From: Paludibacter sp. | GTDB lineage: Bacteria; Bacteroidota; Bacteroidia; Bacteroidales; Paludibacteraceae | Assembly (NCBI GenBank): GCA_009787075.1 | Contig: WRGS01000198.1 | Location: 1-11,281 of the forward strand | Reading direction: 5' to 3' | DNA length: 11,281 nucleotides | Shown here: positions 1 through 7,595 of the stretch, piece by piece | How the letters are laid out: every line of letters begins with the position of its first letter | Position numbering within the stretch: the first letter of the stretch is position 1 | Program-made: the position numbers and the translations under genes | Notes under the pieces: model-generated | Databases searched by the model: none | What the model was told of the DNA's origin: nothing | The model's input: only the letters and a program-made list of their open reading frames with translations

Positions 1-31
1 TTTTTTTTAACAAATAATAAATTTTCAAATT

Positions 32-775
32 ATGAAAAAACTAATGATAATTTTAGTATTCACAGCAGGAGTTATATTAAATTTGTTTTCACAAAATTAT
101 ATTGTAAAATATCAAGATTTTGTGTCTAAAGATTGCGATTCTGCAACATTGATTTTTAACGCAACAGAATGGATTTATAAAGAATATCATACCCCTTCTG
201 CTGCAATAGTAACAATTAACGGGGCAGCAGTTTCTGCAGATGACTTTGAATTTTCCGAAAAATTAAAAACTCAAAAATCGCCACAATACACTTTATTTTC
301 GTATCATTCTTTGCAGGCAAATGAATATCTGAAACAACTCGGAGGATATGTAATCCAAGCCCCGATGAATAGGCTTGATTGGACAATTTCACCTGACAGT
401 ACGAAAACTTTTGGCGATTATCACTGCCTTATGGCTACTGCCGATTTGTGCGGCGTGTCTGTACAAGTGTGGTTTGCTCCCGAAATTCCTGTTAGTTGCG
501 GACCCGACCGCTTTTGGGGCTTGCCCGGATTGATTGTAAGCGTCAAATCTGATGACGGCAAAATATTTTTGGAATTGCTCTCGCTCAGAAAAACAGAAAA
601 CGCACCAACCAAACCGCAAATTTTAAAAACATTTACCAAAGAGCAATATTGGGAAATGAAAAAAGAAGGAGAAGCAAAATTAACGCGGGAAATTTTATCA
701 CTGAACAGCGAATCCAGCAAAATATCTGTGTCTATACCGCCAACAACAGACCACGACAAATGTTTATTAGAGTGA
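32..775 (+). CDS. GLPGLI family secreted protein
   Basis: The protein has 247 residues. It opens with a signal peptide (Lys2-Lys3, then a hydrophobic stretch to about residue 20, ending FSQ), so it should be exported to the periplasm or outer membrane. The family-defining motif GLPGLI is at residues 163-168, preceded by the typical block WFAPEIPVSCGPDRFWGLPG. Cysteines at 132, 140 and 156 lie close to the motif. The family is largely confined to Bacteroidota and its biochemical function is not established to my knowledge, so none is assigned. The start at 32 is the first ATG and places the signal peptide exactly at the N terminus; no Shine-Dalgarno sequence is present, as is normal here. The 3' end overlaps the next gene by up to 16 nt, which suggests co-transcription and translational coupling with the receptor-like gene. 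Family assignment is firm; the role is open. Confidence 0.93.
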   Translation: MKKLMIILVFTAGVILNLFSQNYIVKYQDFVSKDCDSATLIFNATEWIYKEYHTPSAAIVTINGAAVSADDFEFSEKLKTQKSPQYTLFSYHSLQANEYLKQLGGYVIQAPMNRLDWTISPDSTKTFGDYHCLMATADLCGVSVQVWFAPEIPVSCGPDRFWGLPGLIVSVKSDDGKIFLELLSLRKTENAPTKPQILKTFTKEQYWEMKKEGEAKLTREILSLNSESSKISVSIPPTTDHDKCLLE

Positions 776-3330
776 AATATCTGTCAATAATAATTTTCCT
801 TTTTTGTATTGCTCAAACAGTTTTATCTCAAACAGTTTTATCAGGAAAAATTTTTGATAAAGACGGAAATGGAATTGTTGGAGTAAATGTTGTTGTGCAA
901 ACCGCCGTCAGCAAAAAAATCCTTGCTTTTTCCGTTTCCGATAAAAATGGTACATATTCGTTAAAATTTTCAGAAAAACATAATGAAAATGAAATAATTT
1001 TTAGGCATTTGGGCTATGCGGAGCAGATTTTTGATTTGCAAAAAATTTCGTTTCCTTTTGATGTAACTTTGCAAGAATTTGATAATCAGTTAAATGAAGT
1101 TGTTGTCAAATCGCAATCAATTCAAATGCGCGGCGATACAACTGAATATTTTTTATCTTCGTTTTCTGACGGCACAGAACGAAAAGTTGAAGATATTCTC
1201 AAAAAATTACCAGGAATTAGCGTAAATGACTATGGCGATATTTCTTTTAAGGGAAAAAATATTGAAAAAATTACGCTCGACAATGCCGATTTATTTGATA
1301 GAAATTATAAAATTGCCTCACAAAATGTTCCTGCAAATTTTGTTGGAACAGTGCAGGCAATTGAAAATTATCACGAAAACGAACTGCTGAAAGATGCAGA
1401 ATTTTCCGAAAAAGTAATTTTAAATTTAAGTCTGAAAAATAATTTAAAAATTGCGCGTCCAACAGGCGAAATAGAAATTGGCGGAGACGGTGACACGCAC
1501 TATAATTTGGAAACAAATTTACTTTCGTTTAGCAAAGTTTTGAAACTTTACGATATTTTTAAAATTGACAATATTGGCTCTGCAATTAATGGTACTGCTT
1601 TGGGTTACAGCGACTTAAGAGAATATAACAAAACGAATTTTGCAAATGAATTTTCGTATATAAATCAACAAAATGCTGATATAAAAGCGGTTGAAAGTCA
1701 GCGGCTTTACAATTCATTGCATTTTGGCTATCAAAAAAACAAGAATTTTCAATTTACAGGGCAAATCGTTTTCGACAAAAAGAAAGAAACATACAGCGAT
1801 TATGCAAAAACTGATTATTCAGATTCTTTAACAATAGAAAACTCTACTGCGCTTACACGAAAACCACAAATTTTATTTGGAAATTTGAATCTAAAATATA
1901 AGATAAAAAACAATATATCACTAACTTACAAAACAAAATATAATACAGAAAATATATTTGCAAATAATCAGATGCAAATTCCCGAAGTTGCTGATTATGA
2001 CATTAACAGAAAAGTTAAATATTTTAAAAACAATATTGATTTTACCGTCGTACTTAAAGACAGTTCGGTTATTATATTTAATATCAATACTTTGCATGGC
2101 AAGACACAACAGGAAATGAACACCATTTTGCCCGATTTTTCTTTGCTAAACATCAAACAAAATGCTAACGCAGCAGACGAATTATACAATTTTTCTGTAA
2201 ATTATTATAAAAAATTAACAAAACAAATTTATTATAAACTGCAAAGCGGAATAAATTTCAACAGTAAAAACATTAACGTTAACGCTGATTATCAGAATTT
2301 TAACAACAGTGCTTTTGTAAATTTTTCCGATTTTCTTGTTTTTGCAAATGCTGATTTTAATTACACAAAAGGAATTTCTTCAATTCAATTCAGTTCGATT
2401 GTGGGCTGCGAAATTCAAAAAATAAACAGTCAAACACTTGAAAATCAAATAAATAAACGTTTTGTGTTTTCGCCAACTCTATCATATAGCATAAGAATTG
2501 GAAAATACAACAGTTTCTCATTATCGGGCAGTTACAATCAAAAACAATTTACGCCTGAAGATTACATCGGCTTTTTCAGCGATTATCGCAATTATAAAAA
2601 TGCCGCCGAAAAATACCTTTTAAGTTCGCGTACAACATTGAGCGCAAATTACAGTTATTCAAAAAATATTTCAACGTTTTTGCTGGCAATATATTCTTAT
2701 TCCATTGATTATAATGCATTTACTAGCAAAAACGATATTTCTTTATTTTTAAATAAAACTACGCCTGTTCGCAGCCCGAAAATCAATACGCACTTTGGAA
2801 CATTAAGTTTTAGAACTTATTGCGACCCTGTTCGGCACGGTTTGCAAATTGATGGAAATTTTTATCAGCAGAAATATTACAATTCATTAAATTCCAATGA
2901 GTTACGAAAGAATAATTCTTTTGTTTCTTCTGTAAAATTTGTAATAAAATCGGTTTATATTATGCCTTTTAACTATTTTATTGGTACTCGGTTGAATTAT
3001 GCGGCTTATAAAACCGAAAATATTGGAACTTCTGAAAATTTTACATATTCGTTTTTTCAGCAAATTCTTTTCAAACCTGCAAAACGTTTAGACTTGAAAT
3101 TCACTGTAAATGAGTATTTTGTTGGCAAAAATCGTGATTTTTATTTTTTCGCAAATCCTGAAATTACTTATACTTTGAAAAAACCTGAAATCACATTTAA
3201 TTTTACAGCATATAATATATTGAATTACAAAAAAATAGCAAATTATCAAATTACCGACTATTATTCTACTGAAAGTTATTACAACATTATTCCGATGATG
3301 TATTTAGTGAATTTGCGGTTTAAAATTTGA
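760..3330 (+). CDS. TonB-receptor-like outer membrane beta-barrel protein with carboxypeptidase-like regulatory domain
   Basis: From the ATG at 760 the protein has 856 residues. Residues 1-23 form a signal peptide. Residues about 27-105 are a carboxypeptidase-like regulatory (CarboxypepD_reg) domain with GKIFDKDGNGIVGVNV and GTYSLKF. Residues about 112-230 resemble a plug domain, with LNEVVV at 111-116 and VEDILKKLPGISV at 143-155. The rest is rich in alternating aromatic and polar residues typical of an outer-membrane beta-barrel and ends in YLVNLRFKI. I see no clear TonB box. The frame stays open upstream to 649, but that extension lies inside the GLPGLI gene and would bury the signal peptide, so 760 is preferred. 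A GTG at 772, overlapping the GLPGLI stop as GTGA, is an alternative start. Pairing with a GLPGLI gene is a recurrent Bacteroidota arrangement. The transported or bound substrate cannot be told from sequence. Confidence 0.9.
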   Translation: MFIRVKYLSIIIFLFCIAQTVLSQTVLSGKIFDKDGNGIVGVNVVVQTAVSKKILAFSVSDKNGTYSLKFSEKHNENEIIFRHLGYAEQIFDLQKISFPFDVTLQEFDNQLNEVVVKSQSIQMRGDTTEYFLSSFSDGTERKVEDILKKLPGISVNDYGDISFKGKNIEKITLDNADLFDRNYKIASQNVPANFVGTVQAIENYHENELLKDAEFSEKVILNLSLKNNLKIARPTGEIEIGGDGDTHYNLETNLLSFSKVLKLYDIFKIDNIGSAINGTALGYSDLREYNKTNFANEFSYINQQNADIKAVESQRLYNSLHFGYQKNKNFQFTGQIVFDKKKETYSDYAKTDYSDSLTIENSTALTRKPQILFGNLNLKYKIKNNISLTYKTKYNTENIFANNQMQIPEVADYDINRKVKYFKNNIDFTVVLKDSSVIIFNINTLHGKTQQEMNTILPDFSLLNIKQNANAADELYNFSVNYYKKLTKQIYYKLQSGINFNSKNINVNADYQNFNNSAFVNFSDFLVFANADFNYTKGISSIQFSSIVGCEIQKINSQTLENQINKRFVFSPTLSYSIRIGKYNSFSLSGSYNQKQFTPEDYIGFFSDYRNYKNAAEKYLLSSRTTLSANYSYSKNISTFLLAIYSYSIDYNAFTSKNDISLFLNKTTPVRSPKINTHFGTLSFRTYCDPVRHGLQIDGNFYQQKYYNSLNSNELRKNNSFVSSVKFVIKSVYIMPFNYFIGTRLNYAAYKTENIGTSENFTYSFFQQILFKPAKRLDLKFTVNEYFVGKNRDFYFFANPEITYTLKKPEITFNFTAYNILNYKKIANYQITDYYSTESYYNIIPMMYLVNLRFKI
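813..842 (+). repeat. 15-bp perfect tandem duplication in the signal peptide region
   Basis: The unit TCAAACAGTTTTATC occurs twice back to back (813-827 and 828-842). It is in frame and gives the repeated pentapeptide SQTVL across the expected signal-peptidase site, so the mature N terminus could begin after either copy. The copies are identical, which is consistent with a recent slippage duplication. Confidence 0.9.
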
Positions 3331-3384
3331 TTTTTTCGTATTGCAAGGTTTGTAGGGTCCGTAGCGAAATTAACAACTCATTAC

Positions 3385-3416
3385 AAAAAAAAGAAAGGTT
3401 GTCATCCCGACAACCC
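3385..3416 (-). terminator. Intrinsic terminator of the pdxJ-murE-mraY-acyltransferase unit
   Basis: A perfect 7-bp stem (GGTTGTC at 3397-3403 and GACAACC at 3409-3415) encloses a 5-nt loop. Read on the minus strand, the stem is followed at once by TTTCTTTTTTTT (3396 down to 3385), the standard layout of a rho-independent terminator. It lies about 140 nt past the stop codon of the acyltransferase gene, so the transcript would carry a fairly long 3' UTR. On the plus strand the stem is preceded by the A tract and not followed by T residues, so it should not stop transcription of the receptor gene efficiently. Confidence 0.7.
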
Positions 3417-3446
3417 AATCTTAAATTTAACCTTAAATCTAATACC

Positions 3447-3521
3447 ATGAAAAACACGATGCAAAAATACAATAATTTTATGTTATACAACACATTTTCG
3501 TATAAAAAATCAAAGATTTAA
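3447..3521 (+). CDS. Possible 24-residue leader or remnant ORF
   Basis: The ATG at 3447 sits in TAATACCATGAAAAA, a context common at starts of Bacteroidota envelope genes. The product begins MKNTMQKYNNFMLYN, is basic and aromatic, and ends at TAA 3519-3521. Nothing downstream on this strand continues it, because the convergent acyltransferase gene begins its 3' end at 3559. It has no recognisable domain and only weak hydrophobicity, so it is not a convincing signal peptide. It could be a decayed N terminus of an exported protein, a small peptide, or chance. Confidence that it is translated is low. Confidence 0.2.
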   Translation: MKNTMQKYNNFMLYNTFSYKKSKI

Positions 3522-3558
3522 GAAAATTTAAGTAATTTAGGTGCTAATTTTGCATTTA

Positions 3559-4389
3559 TTAACTTTTTGGATTGATTTCGTAAACCCTTTCTTTGAGCCA
3601 CTGCGCCCACTGCAACTGCGTTTTCGATTTGTCGAAAGTGGTGTAACTTATTGGTTTGCCGAAATATATGGCATGATGTTTGCCGCGTTGCTTTGCAAAC
3701 TCGTCGGCGAGGTAAAGCATTTCAATATTTGTTTTGATTCCCAAGAATTTGCGCAAATTTGCCAGATTGTAGAAAAAATTGGAATTTCTTCCCTCAAAAT
3801 ACACAGGAACAATATCCCGCTCAAACTGAACTGCTTTGGCAATTACATTTTTTTTCCATTCATCGTCAATAATTTTTCCGCCAATTTTGCGCGAACATTT
3901 TCCCGCAGGAAAAGTAATCAGGTGGTTGTCGGTATCAAAAAAATCATTTGTCGCGTTTGCGCTGCCTCGCCCGACCATTCCCGTTTTGTTTATCGGGATA
4001 AACAAATCGTTGAGCGGGCGCACGAAAAGCAAAATGTCGTTTGCATAAATTTTTACTTTTCCATCGTATTGATTGCCAATATAATACGCCAAACTCACTC
4101 CGTCCATTCCGCCAAGCGGATGATTACTCGCAAAAATATAACGTCCGCCGTGCGGCAAATTTTCCACGCCAAAAACCGAAGTTGAAATATTATAAAACTC
4201 GTGGATACCCGCAATAAATTCAAAATTGCGCGTGCGGTCGTATTTTTCCATAAATCTGTTGAGTTCGTCCTGATGAATAATGCGTTTGAGATAGCGCACA
4301 ATGAATTTTGGCAATTTTTTATTAGGCATTTTTTCTGCTAAAATTTCATCAATATCAAAACGAATCGGCGTGTAATTTTCTTTTTCCAT
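3559..4389 (-). CDS. PlsC-like glycerolipid acyltransferase
   Basis: The protein has 276 residues from the ATG at 4389; the open frame continues to 4488, but that extension runs into mraY and reads like non-coding sequence. It has the acyltransferase block ASNHPLGGMDG (residues 87-97, catalytic His90 and Asp96), an FPAGKCSRK block (160-168) in the place of the usual FPEG motif, and VPVYFEGRNS (194-203) as the late proline motif. His and Asp are separated by five residues instead of the four of classic HX4D enzymes, a form I associate with Bacteroidota acyltransferases often annotated as 1-acyl-glycerol-3-phosphate or hemolysin-type enzymes. It probably transfers an acyl chain to a lipid hydroxyl at the inner membrane. 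An O-acyltransferase of glycine or ornithine lipid synthesis is the main alternative to lysophosphatidate acylation. It follows mraY by 41 nt and is probably the last gene of the unit. Confidence 0.82.
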   Translation of the reverse strand: MEKENYTPIRFDIDEILAEKMPNKKLPKFIVRYLKRIIHQDELNRFMEKYDRTRNFEFIAGIHEFYNISTSVFGVENLPHGGRYIFASNHPLGGMDGVSLAYYIGNQYDGKVKIYANDILLFVRPLNDLFIPINKTGMVGRGSANATNDFFDTDNHLITFPAGKCSRKIGGKIIDDEWKKNVIAKAVQFERDIVPVYFEGRNSNFFYNLANLRKFLGIKTNIEMLYLADEFAKQRGKHHAIYFGKPISYTTFDKSKTQLQWAQWLKERVYEINPKS

Positions 4390-4430
4390 AAAAATAATTT
4401 CAATCTGCGTCGTTTTATTTATTGTTGTAA

Positions 4431-5696
4431 CTATCTGATTTTTAAAGTAATAATTGTCAATGCAGCCAAAATTAATCCTATTAACCAAAAACGCACAGTA
4501 ATTTTCGATTCAGGAATTTTTTGCAGCGGTTTGTCCCAAAGAACGTGCGCAACTGTGCCGCCTGCGGTTTGAAAATGATGATGAAGCGGCGACATTTTGA
4601 AAATTCGATGCCCTTCGCCGTATTTTTTCTTTGTAAATTTAAAATAAACTCTTTGTAAAATTACCGACAATGATTCCACCAAAAATATGCCGCAAAGTAT
4701 CGGCAGCAATAATTCCTTGCGCACAAGAATTGCGAACACGCCGATAATTCCGCCTATTGTCAAACTTCCTGTATCGCCCATAAAAACCTGCGCGGGATGA
4801 GCATTGTACCACAAAAAACCGATTGTCGCCCCGATAAACGCGCCAGCAAAAACAACCAACTCGCCCGTGCCCGGAATATACATAATGTTCAGAAAGCCCG
4901 AATAATTGACATTGCCCGAAAGATAAGCCAAAATTCCGAGTGCAACGCCAATAATCGCCGAATTTCCCGCCGCCAGCCCGTCAATTCCGTCTGTGAGATT
5001 TGCGCCGTTGGACACCGCTGTAACAATAAAAATTGTAACCAAAACAAACAAAATCCAGCCAAAAGTTGCGGCGTTTTTGCCCAGCGATTTAAAAAACACA
5101 GAATAATCAAGGTTATTATTTTTCACAAAAGGAATAGTTGTTTGCGCGGTTTTCAGGTTTTCGTGCGAATAATATGCTCCGGCAACGCGCTGTTCACCGT
5201 TTATCACTTCGTAATTTTCCCGAATAACAACATTTGGACTGTAAATCATTGTAAATCCTACAATTAAACCAAGTCCAATTTGCCCTACAATTTTATATTT
5301 TCCTTTTAAACCATCTTTGTTTTTGCGAAAAACCTTAATATAATCGTCAGCAAAACCTGTAAAACCAAGCCAAACGGTTGTAATTAGCATTAAAATTATG
5401 TAAATATTTGTCAGTGAGGCAAAAAGCAGCGTCGGCACGAGGATTGCGAGAATAATAATGACGCCGCCCATTGTTGGCGTGCCTTTCTTTTGCTTCTGCC
5501 CTTCAAGCCCCAAATCGCGAATTGTTTCGCCGATTTGTTTTTTTTGCAAAAAATCAATAATCCGCCGTCCGAAAAGCGTAGCAATGATCAACGCAGTGAT
5601 AAACGACAAGGCTGTGCGAAACGAAATGTAATTGAACATTCCCGCGCCCATAAGGTCAAATTGCCTGTCTAAATAAGTAAAAAGATGGTAAAGCAT
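4431..5696 (-). CDS. mraY: Phospho-N-acetylmuramoyl-pentapeptide-transferase
   Basis: The enzyme transfers phospho-MurNAc-pentapeptide from the UDP precursor to undecaprenyl phosphate, giving lipid I on the cytoplasmic face of the inner membrane. The 421-residue protein shows the family motifs in order: GTPTMGG (72-78), the Asp pair in GFADDYIK (Asp117-Asp118), NLTDGIDGL (233-241), FMGDTGSL (305-312, Asp308) and PLHHHFQ (370-376). It is strongly hydrophobic with about ten membrane segments. A hydrophilic insertion at about residues 155-210 makes it longer than the roughly 360 residues of E. coli MraY; this is usual in Bacteroidota. The ATG at 5696 gives the expected MLYHLFTYLD start. It is preceded by a small membrane-protein gene with a 16-nt gap and followed by the acyltransferase gene. 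murD, the frequent next gene, is missing from this position. Confidence 0.97.
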   Translation of the reverse strand: MLYHLFTYLDRQFDLMGAGMFNYISFRTALSFITALIIATLFGRRIIDFLQKKQIGETIRDLGLEGQKQKKGTPTMGGVIIILAILVPTLLFASLTNIYIILMLITTVWLGFTGFADDYIKVFRKNKDGLKGKYKIVGQIGLGLIVGFTMIYSPNVVIRENYEVINGEQRVAGAYYSHENLKTAQTTIPFVKNNNLDYSVFFKSLGKNAATFGWILFVLVTIFIVTAVSNGANLTDGIDGLAAGNSAIIGVALGILAYLSGNVNYSGFLNIMYIPGTGELVVFAGAFIGATIGFLWYNAHPAQVFMGDTGSLTIGGIIGVFAILVRKELLLPILCGIFLVESLSVILQRVYFKFTKKKYGEGHRIFKMSPLHHHFQTAGGTVAHVLWDKPLQKIPESKITVRFWLIGLILAALTIITLKIR

Positions 5697-5712
5697 AAAT
5701 ATTTTGAGTTAA

Positions 5713-5952
5713 TTAATACACATAAAAATACCTGAAATAATCAATAACCGCTAAAAAATTTAACAACAGTATCAACAATAGCACTATGTTATTGACAATT
5801 TCTGTTATTTCAAAACCTGTTATTTCTAAAAAAGATAAAATAATAGAAGGCACAGCCAGCCCCAAAGCAATAACTTTGTGGAAAATACCTTTGTAAAGAA
5901 AACTTAATATAACCCCAGCCAAAAGACAAATTAACATTAAAATGCTTATCAT
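5713..5952 (-). CDS. Small membrane protein of unknown function between murE and mraY
   Basis: The product has 79 residues and is almost wholly hydrophobic. Three likely membrane segments lie at about 2-20, 27-43 and 52-70, with a short basic turn (YKGIFHK) after the first and an aromatic tail (DYFRYFYVY). I recognise no family. It fits tightly in the unit: the murE stop is 11 nt upstream and the mraY start 16 nt downstream, so it is very probably co-transcribed and translated. There is no Shine-Dalgarno sequence; the upstream spacer is only A and T, like its neighbours. Its position suggests, but does not show, a role near the lipid I step or in the envelope. It is not FtsL-like: it lacks the single membrane segment followed by a coiled coil. 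Confidence 0.75.
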   Translation of the reverse strand: MISILMLICLLAGVILSFLYKGIFHKVIALGLAVPSIILSFLEITGFEITEIVNNIVLLLILLLNFLAVIDYFRYFYVY

Positions 5953-5963
5953 ATTTTTATTTT

Positions 5964-7511
5964 TTATTTTTTAATTATTTCCAAAACTTCTTCTTTGTCG
6001 TCAAAATGATGTTTTATTTCGCCGATAATTTGATAATTTTCGTGTCCTTTGCCTGCTATAAGCACCACATCGCCTTTTTGAGCAAGGGAACAGGCGGTTT
6101 TTATCGCTTGGCTGCGGTCGATAATTGTGAGCGATTTACGTTTTTGTTCATCGTCCAATCCTGCAAGCATATCGTTTAAAATTTCCTGTGGGTCTTCCTT
6201 GCGAGGATTATCGGAAGTCAAAATCGCTTTCCAACTGCCTTCTACTGCCTCGCGTGCCATAATCGGTCGCTTGCCTTTGTCGCGGTTGCCGCCGCAGCCC
6301 ACAACTGTTATCAAACGACCATTTGTTTGTTGTAAAATATCGTTAATTGTTGATATTACGTTAGTTAGCGCATCTGGCGTATGTGCGTAATCCACAATTG
6401 CGGTAAAACCTTGCGGTGCACGAATAGTTTCAAAACGTCCTGAAACAGATTTTAACATACTCAAAATTCGCAAAATTTCGCTCGCGCCGATTTGTAATTG
6501 TTGCCCGCAATGGCTGTCGTTTTGTTTTTGCGCAAGCAACATAGCCGCGCCAAACACTGCTGTAAGATTATACGCATTAAATCGCCCAACAAAATTTGTA
6601 TAAACTTCGTATTGTTCGGCATTCTGCGTTTTAATATTTGTATTTATTGAGAGCAACATTCCATTAAAATCGTGTTCCAAAATCCGCGTTCTGAAATCTG
6701 CCATTGTTTGTAACGAGTATGTAAATTTCTGTGCACGTGTATTTTGCAGCATAAATTCACCATTTTTATCATCAATATTTGTAATGGCAAAAGCGGTTTT
6801 TGGCAAATTATCAAAAAACATTTTTTTTGCATCGCGATAATTTTCCATTGTTTTATGGTAGTCCAAATGGTCTTGTGTAAGATTTGTAAAAATTCCGCCA
6901 ACAAACTCCAAACCTGCAATTCTGCGTTGCTCCACAGCGTGCGAACTTACCTCCATAAACGCATATTGGCAGCCTGCAGCCGCCATTTTTGCCAGCAAAG
7001 AATTGAGTTCCAAAGGGTCGGGCGTGGTGTGCGTTGCTTCAATTGCCTCGTCATTTACATAATTGCAAACTGTGGAAAGCAAGCCAGCCCTGTAGCCTAA
7101 TTCTCTGAAAAGTTTGTAGAGCAAAGTAGCGATTGTGGTTTTGCCGTTTGTTCCAGTAACTCCCACAAGTTTAAGTTTTTGCGAAGGATTTCCATAAAAA
7201 TTACAAGCGATAATTCCCAATGCTTCCGCCGAATTTTCAACTACAACAATCCCAAACATTCCGCACTCAATAGGAGATGCCGAATCCGACAATGGCAAAT
7301 TCAGCTGCGATTCACAAACAATTGCCGCCGCGCCGTTTTCAATCGCTACTGCAATAAAATCGTGTCCGTCAACCGCTGTTCCGCGCGTGGCAACAAACAT
7401 ATCGCCGCGTTGAACTTTGCGCGAATCGAACTGAATATTATTAATTTCAATATCTGTATTTCCTAAAATTTCTTTTGGAGTAATGCCTTTTAGTAAATCA
7501 ATTAAATTCAT
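5964..7511 (-). CDS. murE: UDP-N-acetylmuramoyl-L-alanyl-D-glutamate--2,6-diaminopimelate ligase
   Basis: This cytoplasmic ATP-dependent ligase adds the third residue of the peptidoglycan stem peptide. The 515-residue protein has the Mur ligase ATP-binding loop GVTGTNGKTT (117-126, Lys124), the substrate loop THTTPDPLELN (160-170), MEVSSHA (186-192), TQDHLDYH (212-219), the YRDAKK block with the likely carbamylated lysine (about 229), DYAHTPDAL (374-382), GCGGNRDKGKRP (405-416) and AGKGHE (486-491). DNPR at 434-437 is the signature of enzymes that use meso-diaminopimelate, as opposed to lysine. The start at 7511 gives MNLIDLLKGI, a normal MurE N terminus. It follows pdxJ after an 84-nt gap and precedes the small membrane gene by 11 nt. 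I see no strong promoter in the gap, so read-through from pdxJ is likely. Confidence 0.97.
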   Translation of the reverse strand: MNLIDLLKGITPKEILGNTDIEINNIQFDSRKVQRGDMFVATRGTAVDGHDFIAVAIENGAAAIVCESQLNLPLSDSASPIECGMFGIVVVENSAEALGIIACNFYGNPSQKLKLVGVTGTNGKTTIATLLYKLFRELGYRAGLLSTVCNYVNDEAIEATHTTPDPLELNSLLAKMAAAGCQYAFMEVSSHAVEQRRIAGLEFVGGIFTNLTQDHLDYHKTMENYRDAKKMFFDNLPKTAFAITNIDDKNGEFMLQNTRAQKFTYSLQTMADFRTRILEHDFNGMLLSINTNIKTQNAEQYEVYTNFVGRFNAYNLTAVFGAAMLLAQKQNDSHCGQQLQIGASEILRILSMLKSVSGRFETIRAPQGFTAIVDYAHTPDALTNVISTINDILQQTNGRLITVVGCGGNRDKGKRPIMAREAVEGSWKAILTSDNPRKEDPQEILNDMLAGLDDEQKRKSLTIIDRSQAIKTACSLAQKGDVVLIAGKGHENYQIIGEIKHHFDDKEEVLEIIKK

Positions 7512-7595
7512 TTGCGTTTTATTAATTAACTGAATTATAATTATTTAAAATCTAAATTTATAATTTTTCCGCTTTGCTTACGCGCAGAAAATATA

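Larger units (their letters stand above)
3331..3558. other. Convergent intergenic region between the receptor-like gene and the acyltransferase gene
   Basis: This stretch separates two convergent genes. It contains the minus-strand terminator and, on the plus strand, a stretch that resembles the 5' leader of a Bacteroidota gene: an A tract, a GGTTGTC hairpin, AT-rich sequence and TAATACCATG at 3443-3449. That ATG opens a 24-codon frame ending at 3521. I see no RNA gene, IS end or longer gene here. The leader-like part may be a remnant of a lost gene's 5' end or part of a real short transcript; the sequence alone cannot decide. Confidence 0.5.

Noticed and set aside
649..759. N-terminal extension of the receptor-like protein up to an ATG at 649.
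   Set aside because: It lies inside the GLPGLI gene in another frame, is rich in basic residues with no domain likeness, and would put the clear signal peptide about 38 residues from the N terminus.
3541..4185. A 214-codon open frame on the plus strand opposite the acyltransferase gene.
   Set aside because: It is antisense to a gene with clear motifs, its product resembles no protein, and it begins with no promoter or leader. It is a shadow frame.
4390..4488. N-terminal extension of the acyltransferase to 4488.
   Set aside because: It overlaps the 3' end of mraY and lacks family likeness; the ATG at 4389 gives a normal start and a 41-nt intergenic spacer.
5133..5234. The hydrophilic insertion in MraY (about residues 155-210) as a possible inserted domain or error.
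   Set aside because: A loop of this kind is usual in Bacteroidota MraY proteins and the frame and motifs on both sides are intact.
7561..7595. GC-richer patch between pdxJ and murE considered as a terminator or promoter.
   Set aside because: No stem of useful length forms and there is no T tract placed after one; no TAnnTTTG match with a proper -33 is present on the minus strand.
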